From: Asterias rubens
Lineage: Eukaryota; Echinodermata; Asteroidea; Forcipulatida; Asteriidae
Direction: 5' to 3'
NCBI RefSeq assembly: GCF_902459465.1
Contig: NC_047065.1
Coordinates: forward strand, 17,750,204 to 17,814,203
Length of the DNA stretch: 64,000 bases
Part shown: piece after piece, positions 24,321 to 36,300 of the stretch
How positions within the stretch are numbered: the stretch's first letter is position 1
Layout of the letters: every line of letters begins with the position of its first letter
Notes under the pieces: generated by a model
What the model was told of the DNA's origin: nothing
Databases searched by the model: none
What the model saw: only the letters and a program-made list of their open reading frames with translations
Made by a program: the position numbers and the translations under genes

Positions 24321-27300
24321 GTATAAATGGTTTCTTTTTCATAGTTAATAATCAATGGTATAATTACAAACAATTTAGCGTAAATTTTGGGGTGAAGAAT
24401 GAAGATTTACAAAGAAATGTCATGTAGGATTCTGTGTATTTTCTAGTACTACACTCACAACCAACTTCACGCCGGTCACTCACTATAGCTACATTCAGAG
24501 TACTTCCTAGAAACTAATTAATAAGGCTCCCCTGTGAGCAGGGGAGCCTTAATAATTATAGTTTCTAGAAGTACATCCAGAGATAGAGAGCTTTTCTGTA
24601 TCCTACACCGTCCTGTTTCCAAGGTATTATAATGGCTTTTTCATTGAATTGGAAAAAAATAATGATGCCATATAATATATCCTCCCCTTATTACCAGTTT
24701 TCACGCTATTATGCCTTGTTCTTTGAATTGGGAAAAAAATAATGATGCCTTATATCAACCGATGCCCTAATTACCTTCTTTTGTTAATATGAAGTATGCA
24801 AACATATTTTAAAACTTGATGGACATTGAAATGTTCACACTACACACCGATCTTCGATGACTTCAACTGGCCCCATTTGTTTTGAGTTTTTCCTGTTTTC
24901 ATGGCAAACCAGAAAGCATGGTTTCCCGGTGAAGCCATACATGGAAGAAACATCTACAGTGACTACAAGTGTTCTTTGAGACTCTGTGTATGACTCTATA
25001 GCCAGCAGTTGTCTTCGTTTTATTTAAAATATTTTTTAATGAAATTTTAAAATTACCATGGTAATTTGCAAAAAATAACAAAAATAAATAATTTAATAAA
25101 AAGTGTGAATAATCATTGGCTTTCAAATCTGATTTTCATTTATTTTTTTCCCCTTTTTTTTCTCTTAAAATTTATAATAAAGCGTATAAATAAACAGTGA
25201 TAATTGAATCAACAAGCTGATTGTTAAAATTTTAATATTAATAAAAATATTGATCGGAGGGTTAAAAAAAAAATTCTCAAAAAATATTAGAAAATGATAT
25301 AAGGCACATGGCTTCTTTAAGCCTCTGTATTTTTTTTCCAGAATGCTCAGCAAAATATTCAGTCACATGATTTGATCACCATGAATTGTGAATTGAAAAA
25401 TTAGTGTTTGATGAAACTTTTTCGGTGGGCAAATATTTTTTATATGGCCTCAACATTATGACATAATTTTGTACCTTGTAGAAATGCCTAAAATACCAAA
25501 CTTTTTGCGTTTACAAGTGCAAATATCCAGTGGAGCCTTACGTGTTTCTAAGTTTTTGTCAAGGGAGAGGAGACTCTTTGCTTGGCAAATAAAACCACAC
25601 AATTTGTATCTAGGGACTGTTTACATCGATCACAGAGAGGTAAAAGATTTGCCACGATTTTTGGGACACCTCGAAAACAGGACCTCCTACGATATCAACT
25701 GAGTTTGGGAAAGCAGGGTTGGCTTGTGCGTAAGCGCTCGCCTCTCACCAAGGTGACCCCGGTTCGATTCCAGTTCGGGGCCATATGTGAGTTGAGTTGT
25801 GCGTTGGTTCTCTGCTGTGCCACGAGGGTTTTCCAGACTATCCGGTTTTCCTCCCTCAGGAAAAAATCAAACACTTTCGATCTTGGCTGTGCTCAGTGGT
25901 CATAATGGGTTGATGTGGCTGGCAGCTGAATGCGCCCTTGCATGCCTGCTTCTCGAACACTTTGTAGCCGCGAGTAAGGACGATTAGCCCCCCAAATTAT
26001 TATTATTATTATTATATGGTTAAAAAAATATGAAATTATGAAATACTGACGACTGAAGGGAAGACTAACTAAACCGAATGGGAAATATGTTTGTTGATAA
26101 CGCCTTGAACACAGAATAAACGAAAAAATTGTGATTTTTTGAAGAAAACAAACATCCTACGACACCCGGTAATCCAATGCGGTTTCCCATTCAGGTACTG
26201 ACTGGGCCCGATGTTGCTTTAAACTTGGTTATTTCATTCAACGCAACAAAGTCGTAAATAAGCCCAAAAATGTATTTTTGAAGAAAATATAGGCTAGGCC
26301 TACAAATGCAAAGTTTGACCTTCCGGTACAAAGAGAAGGAGGGGTCATACAATTATGGCGTTAACTTTTCAAATGTAGCCCCAGTCTTGATCTATCCGAT
26401 GCCCAAATATGAATAAAGCTATAAAATTCAAAGACTTTCAAAGACGTTTTAGCTAATAGCAAATGGTCACTTTTTAAACTTAAAAGTCTTGTAGTTCCAC
26501 ACCTGACGTCAGCATGACGTAACTTGAACGGTTTTCTCTCCTTATTATTATCTAACTGTGAAGTTTCAAGTTCATACGAGTTTGGGAAAGGTGCTTTTGT
26601 TAGCATACAAGGGACGCTGAGCAGAAGAAGTATTAAGAAAAAAAAGGAAAACAACTAACAAAAATAAGAGGTTTTCGGGAAGTGTTCCGAACACCTAATT
26701 AAAGACACTGGACTGTCGGACACTATTGGTAATTGCTAAAGACCAGTCTTCTCACTTGGTGTCTCAACACATTTGCATAGAATATTAAAACAAACTTGTG
26801 AAAATTTGAGCTCAATTGGTCGTTGAAGTTGCAAGATGATAGTAAAAGAAAAAACACCCTTGTCACACGAAGTTGTGTGATTGCAGATGCTTGATTTCGA
26901 GACCTCAAAATCTAATTCTGAGGTCTTTAAATCAAATTTGTGGAAAATGACTTCTTTCTCAAAAACTATGGCACGTAAAAGGGAGCCGTTTCTCACAGTG
27001 TTTTATACCATCAACAGCTCCTCATTAATCGTTACCAACTAAGGTTTTATAATAATAATTATTTTTAAGTATTTACCAATATTGCCAAGAGTGTCCACTG
27101 CCTTTTACCTACGGTATTCATTGATTGAATATTATACACTTTCGGTACAGAAAAAAAAATAAGTTCACAGAATTACAAATAATTTACAGGGTTTACAGAA
27201 GGTAATGGTGAAAGACTTCTCTTGAAATATTGTTCCATGAAATGCTTTACTTTTTGAGAAAACATTAAAACAATATAAATTCTTGCTAGCGAGAATTACT

Positions 27301-30300
27301 GATTTATTTTATACACATGTCATGACACGGCGAAACGCACGGAAACAAGAGTGGGTTTTCCCATTATTTTGTCCCGACTCCGATGACTGATTGAGCCTAA
27401 ATTTTCACAGGTCTGTTATTTCATATGTAAGTTGTGATACACGAAGTGTGGGACTTGGACAGTACTGTTTACCGAAAGTGTATAATGGCTTTAAAAAAAA
27501 ATAATAAATTAGTTGCCTGTGTCTTCCGGTATAAACATACCAAGTGGAATTCCGTAGGTGACCACTTAGGTTGCACTCTGGAATACTTCACTTTCATTTA
27601 TGTCTTTATTTTGACAGGTTTGTTGAATCACAAACGGACCCTAAGAATGATCCAGTTATTCTTTGGCTGAATGGAGGACCATCTTGCAGCTCCTTAGAAG
27701 GCTACTTGAGTGAGCTAGGACCCTACTGGGTAATGTAGACTTTATCTAGGGATTGGGCAAATGGGGTTGGGTACTGACCCTCTGAATTAGGATTTTATAG
27801 GCGGATGGCTACTTTAAATCAGTAGAATGTTTTGGGTTGAGACTAACTGCCTTGCACATCTTCAGGTACTACCAGGCTATGTCAGTCACTGGGCTGCCTG
27901 TACATCTACAGGTAATACCAGGCTATGTCATTAACTGGGCTGCCTGTACATCTTCAGGTAATACCAGGCTATGTCAGTAACTGGGTTGAACATCTTCAGG
28001 TACTACCAGGCTATGTCAGTAACTGGGCTGCCTGTACATCTACAGGTAATACCAGGCTATGTCATTAACTGGGCTGCCTGTACATCTACAGGTACTACCA
28101 GGCTATGTCAGTAACTGGGCTGCCTGTACATCTTTAGGTATTACCAGGCTATGTCAGTAACTGGGCTGCCTGTACATCTTCAGGTAAGAACAGGCTATGT
28201 CATGAGTCACTGGGCTGCCTGTACATCTACAGGTACTACCAGGCTATGTCAGTAACTGGGCTGCCTGTACATCTTCAGGTAAGAACAGGCTATGTCATGA
28301 GTCACTGGGCTGCCTGTACATCTACAGGTACTACCAGGCTATGTCAGTAACTGGGCTGCCTGTACATCTTCAGGTAAGAACAGGCTATGTCATGAGTCAC
28401 TGGGCTGCCTGTACATCTACAGGTACTACCAGGCTATGTCAGTAACTGGGCTGCCTGTACATCTTCAGGTAAGAACAGGCTATGTCAGTAACTGGGCTGC
28501 CTGTACATCTTCAGGTAAGAACAGGCTATGTCAGTAACTGGGCTGCCTGTACATCTTCAGGTAAGAACAGGCTATGTCATGAGTCACTGGGCTGCCTGTA
28601 CATCTACAGGTACTACCCAGATAACATTCATACATTGGGCCAACGTTGGTGTTTGTTCGGCACTGTTGGCGTTGGTATTGTGTCAGCTTTTGGCGTTGGC
28701 CCCATGTTGGTACTACGTCGCCACAATCGGCATTGGCACTATGTTTGGTTTTGACATTGGGCCAACGTTGGCTGTAGGTCGGCAGAATCACGTTGGTTTT
28801 ACACTGGCGATCAATGTTGAGCCAACGTTGGTTTTTAGTAATTAAACAATATTCGGCATTGTGTTGGTATCCGACGTAGAACCAATGTTGGCTCTAGGTC
28901 GGCATTACCACATTGGTTTTACATTGGCACGCAATGTTGAGCTAACGTTGGTTATAAGTGGGACATCAATATTGGCATTGTGTTGGTTTATATTCGTAGT
29001 ACCAATGTTGGCTCTAGGTCGGCATTACCACATTGGTTTTACGGTGGCACTCAATGTCGAGTCAACGTTGGTTGTAAGTGGGACATCAATGTCGGCATTG
29101 TGTTGGTTTCTGACGTAGGACCAATGTTGGCTCTAGGTCAGCATTACCACATTGATTTTACGTTGGCACTCAATGTTGAGCCAACGTTGGTTTTAAGTTG
29201 GACATCAATGTCGGCATTATATTAGTTTCCAACGTAGGACCAATGTTAGCTCTAGGTTAGTCTAGGTTCCTAGACCATTGGTGTTGCGTGCTCACACACA
29301 ACCAACGTTCCGATTATGCACGGCAAAAACTGTACACGCTTGTAATGAACGAACGCTAGCGGGCTCTCTGTTTCTCTGAATTCCTGTGCTCACCATGTCC
29401 TGTGCTCACCAAGGTCTAGGACATTTGCAAATTGAAGGCGTGGCCAGACTATGCAAATGACTCGATTATTCATATCACGTGACGGGTTAAAGATGACTAT
29501 TCAAACTAGACCGAGTCAAAGGTCAGTGTGATCGGCGCGCTATTTTTAATAATCTTTGCTCAAAGAGTAATTCCGTGGTCATTATAGGCCTATTAAAAGG
29601 AAAACAGTGAAATTTTAAGTATAGACTACCTATTCAGATTATGGATACGTGACGATTTGAAATCGTAAATAATGGTCAAAAATCGAACGTAAGATTAGCA
29701 TTCAGCATGGAGCAATAAACTAGTTTATTGCTCCATGCATTCAGAGAGTCCGTGTAACGGACGCTTGTATGGCCCCACGGCGTGGAGCAATCGGAACGTG
29801 AAATAAGCCTTGTGGAATATCACATACCGCCCATGCCGTGTCTCGTGGGGGGGTTGGAGGTGTTAAATCCCGGGGGTATGAACTCCCAGCTTGCGGGTGT
29901 CGACTCCGTTGTTTCTTATGATCGCAACGTTCCAATATGCTCCATTTTGATTCATGGCCCCCTAATTTCTTTTTGTTAGAGTTTCAGGTAATTTTGATGA
30001 TGTCAAAACGTAGGAATATCGCATCTACCTCCATGGTTATATTGACCAGACAGTGTTATTGTGTGAGTAGCTTAAAAATATTATGAGAATTTTTTATAAA
30101 AGGTTGAAATAAAAATAATGCTAAAACAAAATTCCCTCAAAGCATAATTTTGCCAAACAAAGTATTATTTTTTAATTCTGTGAATGAAGAGTTATTTTTG
30201 AGGTAATGATTAAACTGGGCAACTAGTGGAATTTATAACCTGACTATTCGCCTCAAATAACTGGGAGTTAAATAGCAGTAGTCGCCACCCGACAAGCAAT

Positions 30301-33300
30301 CAAAATTCGCAATTTCTCATGAGTTGTTCCAAAAGATATTGTTACGACTACATTCCAAAAAATATTATATTATCAAGCCCGAGTCAAGCTACGCTTACAT
30401 TCCAAGATACGCAGCTACGTTTACGTTCCAAGATACGCTAAGGTCTACGTTCCTTCAAGTTACACTATAATATCAAAAGGTACGCTATCAAGCCCGAGTC
30501 AAGCTATGCTTACGTTCCAAGATCTGCAGCTACGGTTACGTTTCAAAATACATTCTCACAAAGACGCTTTTGAATCCCTCAAGATTTCCTTCCCCCAAGA
30601 TTAACAAACTTTCACTGTGAATAACACTACAGGGCCCACCAGTTAATATCTGTTTGGCAGAAAATACTGTACAAAATTTCATTACTATCCAAAAATTTAG
30701 GTGGGCACTAGGCATAAGTCTACAACATTTCAAATTTAATTAAAAATTGGCTGGTAACCAGTTTCTGCTAAGCAATACTATTTTGTGCTAACTGTAAGCA
30801 AATTGTTTAGCCAATACAGGCTTCATCAGTGTGGGCCCTGGCACGTCGGGAGCATAACGCCACGATCGCATTTCAAGCTGCATCATGGCAATGCAGGTAG
30901 TCTGGATCTGGATATTATACATAGAAAGGTTTGTGGTGGTACCTCAAACCTTTCTTTATCGTATTTCCACCATGTGGCAAAGTTTCAAATCCTACTGATC
31001 TGGACATTATTATACTCAGATAAAAACACATACCCACACACGCATGCAGAGTATAGCAAAAGTCATGCAACGCATTACTGCATGCATTTTACACTGCATG
31101 CACAACACTGATGAATTATTCATGAGCCAACTGCAACGCAGCCTCTGATTGGCTCCACCGGAAAGTCGGGGGAGATTTGCCGAAAAACAATAAAAAAGTT
31201 AAGACCCGTCGTTGCAAATGTCCTAGACCTTGGTGAGCACAGGAAATCAGAGAAACAGAGCGCCCGCTAGCGTTCGTTCATTACAAGCGTGTACATTTTT
31301 TGCCGTGCATAATCGGAACGTTGGTTGTGTGTGACCACGCAACACCAACGGTCTAGGAACCTAGACTAGCTCTAGGTTGGCATTACCACATTGGTTTTAC
31401 GTTGCCACTCAATGTTGAGCCAACGTTGGTTGTACATGTAAGTGGGACATCATTATCGGCATTGTGTTGGTTTCCAACGTAGGACCAATGTTAGCTCTAG
31501 GTTGGCATTACCACATTGGTTTTACGTTGGCACTCAATGTTGAGCCAACGTTGGTTATACATGTAAGTGGGACATCAATATCGGCATTGCGTTGGTTTCC
31601 AACGTAGGACCAATGTTTGCTCTAGGTTGGCATTACCACATTGGTTTACGTTGGCACTCAATGTTGAGCCAACGTTGGTTATACATGTAAGTGGGACATC
31701 AATATCGGCATTGTGTTGGTTTCCATTGTAGGACCAATGTTAGCTCTAGGTTGGCATTACCACATTGGTTTTACGTTGGCACTCAATGTTGAGCCAACGT
31801 TGGTTATACATGTAAGTGGGACATCAATATCGGCATTGTGTTGGTTTCCATTGTAGGACCAATGTTAGCTCTAGGTTGGCATTACCACATTGGTTTTACG
31901 TTGGCACTCAATGTTGAGCCAATGTTGGTTATTAGTGGGACAGCAATATTGGCCTTCTGTTAGTTTCAAACGTAGGACCAATGTTGGCTCTAGGTCGGCA
32001 TTACCACATTGGTTTTTTGTTGGCGGTCAATGTTGAGCCAACGTTGGTTAATAGTGGGACGTCAATATCAGCATTGTGTTGGTTTCCAACGTAGGACCAA
32101 TGTTGGCTCTAGGTCGGCATTACCACATTGGTTTGAGCCAATGTTGGTTTTAAGTGGGAAGTCAATATCGGCATTGGGTTGGTTTCCGACGTAGGACCAA
32201 TGTTGGCTCTAGGTCGGCATTACCACATTGGTTCAACGCCGGCTCTCACTGTCGAGCCAACATAAGTTATTTTGTGGGAAAGCAATAACGGCTTGTGTTG
32301 GTGAGGACGTAGGACCATTGTCGGCTCTGGGTTGGCAACATCACCATTGTTTAACGTTTGCGATCAGTGTTGAGAGAATATTGGTAGCATTAAAGCTTAT
32401 TCATTGGACCAATGATGGTTTTTAGTCCATTACATTTGCCTTGGCAACGATAGCAATTGACCAACAATGTTGAGGTCGGAATTATGACAAGTTATAGCAT
32501 TTTTTTGCTATAATTTTTTACATTAAAGTATGGTTTATTTATTTTAAAATGTCATCGCAGCATACCGCTGAAAACATATTTCAAAATCTTTAAAAATATT
32601 ACAATAATTAATTAACTAGACATTAGGTGTTTGTGCACAAGCACAAAGCTGTTCCGTGGTCTTTTGCTTCGATTGAGTGCTTCAAAGATTATAGTTGGTC
32701 TGATTTCAAGAAATAACAGTTTTGGTCTTTGCCCAAAACTGAACAAAAAGTTGAAATTGGTTGTGTAGTTCTTGAGTTATGGGATCAAGATTACCCAAGG
32801 CTAATCTCCAATGCCAAAGGAGTCTCCCAGCAAACATCTGTATTGGCTCGATACTGGCATTTCGTTTGAAACATTGGCAATTAATAACTGCTGGCACAAT
32901 TCTTTATTGGGCCATTACAGTCATGTCACTATTGACCCAGAATCAGCCCGTAATCTGGCCAGATATGACCCACTGCTGGCAGAAGGCTGGTCCAATACTC
33001 TTTGCATAGGCCCAATAACGTTCATGTCGATGCTGGCACAATTCTTTATTGGGCCATTACAGTCATGTCACTATTGACCCAGAATCAGCCCGTAATCTGG
33101 CCAGATATGACCCACTGCTGGCAGAAGGCTGGTCCAATACTCTTTGCATAGGCCCAATAACGTTCATGTCGATGCTGGCACAATTCTTTATTGGGCCATT
33201 ACAGTCATGTCACTATTGACCCAGAATCAGCCCGTAATCTGGCCAGATATGACCCACTGCTGGCAGAAGGCTGGTCCAATACTCTTTGCATAGGCCCAAT

Positions 33301-36300
33301 AACGTTCATGTCGATGCTGGCACAATTCTTTATTGGACCATTACAGTCATGTCACTATTGACCCAGAATCAGCCCGTAATCTGGCCAGATATGACCCACT
33401 GCTGGCAGAAGGCTGGCCCAGTACTCTTTGAATAGGCCCAATAACGCTCGCGCCGATGCTGGCACTTCTGTTTTGGGCCATTATAGCATGGCACTATTTG
33501 GCCCAGAATTGGCCAGCTACTGGCCAGATAATGCCACAGCTGGCAGAAGGTTGGCCAAAATGCTTTTTGCACAGTAAATGTTGCCATAACTCACCCCAGT
33601 AGGCTTACAGGCCCAATAACGTTAATAATAATAATGGTAACATTTATAAAGCGCTTTACGCCCTAACGACCCCAAAGCGCTGTAACAAGAAACGAAAAAA
33701 TATTAAAAAAGATTTAAACAGAAAACGATTTGAAACTACAATAACAATATGAATGAGTTTAAGAATAACTAACAATTAAAATAAAACATAAAAACCCGAG
33801 CCAGTCAGGAGTGATTAAAAATATACACAATTTGGGTAATCTCGAAAGGTGACAATACAACTAAACCTTTGACAACTATGATCATAATATAAATTATTTA
33901 AACAAATGACAATTTAAAAAGATAGGTTTTCAGAGCCTTCTTAAAATGGTTTAGTGATTTTGCAAATTTAATGTTATCGGGGAGTTTATTCCATTCTTTT
34001 GGAGCTGCAATGGAGAAAGCTCTGTCCCCATAGGAGGACAGTGATGTACGGGATGCTTGTGGAATTGTCAGTAATCCTTTGGCACTGGATCTCAAGGAGC
34101 GGGTAGGGGCATATGGATTGAGGAGATTCCTAATGTAAACAGGTGCCATGTAGTTAAGGGACGTTCATGATGAGTTCATGCGGGCACTTCTGTATTGGGC
34201 CAACACAGTTTGCCACTATTGGCCCATAATTGGCCCGTTACTGGCCAGATTGTTCAGTGTGTAATTAATACGTTAATTAATTAAAGGCAGTGGACACTAT
34301 TGGTAATTACTCAAAATAATTATTAGCATAAAACCTTTCTTGGTGACGAGTAATGGGGAGAGTATTGACATGATTGGCCCAGAAAAAGTTTTCTATATGA
34401 TACCATTTTTATAAAAATGGTGTGCAGCTACAAAACCAGTATTGGCTCAATGAGAGGTTTTCTGCCTGTTTTCCCAAATGGTGTGCTGCAAAACCAGTAT
34501 TGGACCAGCGCAGGTTTTCTACCGTTTCCCAAAATGGTGCACCGCTACAAAACCAGCATTTGCCCATTAAAGGTTCATCATTTTGCCGAAATGGTGTGCT
34601 GCAACAAACCAGTATTGGCCAAGAACAGGCAAACCTCCGTCCTAAGCTAACTAAAATAGTTTGCCTCTATAAAACCTACATTGGCCCAGTGCATACACTT
34701 TACTAGCAAGGACATGACGCTTGAGCGGAAGAAGGCCAGCACTGGCCCAATTCTGGCTCAATATCATCATCATAATTAACGGCACCGTATCGATACTCGA
34801 CGCTGGTACATGCCACCATTGGCCCGATACTGTATTGTTTGTTAGGCTATAACTGAAAAAAAGGTTTGAAAATCAGTTGTATAGTTCTTGAGATATGGTC
34901 CCACTTCCGGTTGACCCGGAAGTAGAGGTCAACATGGTGTCGCCGAAACTGGAACAAGTTTGAAATAGGTTATATAGGTCTTGAGATCTGGTCCCAATTC
35001 AGGTTGACCCGGAAGTAGAGGTCAACATGGGGTCACGGTTTTTCAAAGTAAAAATTTAAAAGGAGTTGATCTATAACTGAAACAAAAAATGAAATTTGAT
35101 TGTGTAGTATAACTGAAACAAAAAATGGGCCAACTTCCGGTTGACCCGGAAGTATACTTCTTTAGATGTGGCGCTGCTAAGATTTACTAATTAAATATGC
35201 AAATGAAGATCACATGGTTAATTAATTAAGAATTTAAAACAAAATTATGTTTAGAGTAAAGCTTATTTTTCAAGCTTCAATTTAATATATGATTTAACTC
35301 TTTTATCTTTATACTTTAGGATAATATTGGGCTTAAAGACACTGGACACTTTTGGTAATTGTCAAAGACCAGTCTTCTCACTTGGTGTTTCTCAACATGC
35401 ATAAAATAACAAACCTGTGAAAACTTGAGCTCAATCGGTCATCCAAGTTGCGAGATAATAATGAAAAAAAAACCACCCTTGTCACACGAAGTTGTGCGCT
35501 TTCAGATGCTCGATTTCGAGACCTCAAATTCTAAATCTGAGGTCTCAAAATCAAATTAGTGGGAATTTTCTTTCTTTCTCTTAAACTACATTACTTAGAG
35601 GGAGCCGTTTCTCACAATGTTTTATACTATCGACCTCTCCCCATTACTCGTTACCAAAAAAGGTTTTAAGCTAATAATTATTTTGAGTAATTACCAATAG
35701 TGTCCACTGCCTTTAGAGAAAAACACGTGCACAAATCTTTTGAGGTTTTAGGCGGAAACAAAGAATAATAACAAAAAATAATAATAACAATCTCGACGAA
35801 AACAATACCTGTTCCGACAGTAGGTCAGAACAGCTAAAAAGCTTTACAATAGAAAATATGATACAAAATCACAAAACAAAGGCCTGGCCGAAATGTTCAA
35901 ATAATTGATCGGGTTTCATATCAATTGCCAATCATTTTGGGACACCATTGGAAACAGAACGTTGATACATTGCATGCTGTTGGGGTTGGTTTGCTTGTTT
36001 GTTTGTTTGTTTTTTTGCAAACAGACAAAGCTTTCAAATGGAAAACGTTGGAGTTGTGTCGAAATGTTGCATAGTTATATGTTGGAATTAGGTCAGCGGT
36101 CTGATGTTTCGTCGTCAACCATTTATAACAAGAATCATACTACGACAAATGAGTCAGGGGATATGACAAAAATGTGGTTAAGTGTGTCTGTCTGGTCATA
36201 AAATAGATTAAATGTCTTTGCTTGTTAGTTATAGGACAAGTTTGATGGTCAGAATCATTGCTAATGTTTAAGTTTTTTATAGGAATTGGCAATCAAATGT

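Larger units (their letters stand above)
29260..31366. mobile_element. 2.1-kb element with ~160-bp terminal inverted repeats
   Basis: The left arm 29260-29430 and right arm 31212-31366 are inverted copies at over 90% identity: GTCTAGGTTCCTAGACC at the outer ends, 'aatgaacgaacgctagcggg' inside, 'gtctaggacatttgcaa' at the inner ends. The left arm has a 17-bp internal duplication (ctcaccatgtcctgtg). Both flanks have TA (29258-59 and 31367-68). No transposase ORF was seen, so this is a non-autonomous fold-back-like element. It includes a perfect 34-bp palindrome and a two-copy repeat. Confidence 0.82.

Noticed and set aside
25706-25790. Candidate tRNA gene
   Set aside because: Has A and B boxes but no matching acceptor stem, and continues into a SINE body with an ATT tail.
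27860-28613. CRISPR-like look of regular repeats (also 48951-49620)
   Set aside because: Units are directly contiguous with no unique spacers, and the DNA is eukaryotic with introns.
28482-29225. Overlapping plus ORFs with repeated 'VEPTLV' peptides
   Set aside because: They are read from the 46-bp and CCAACGTTGG minisatellites and change frame with unit length.
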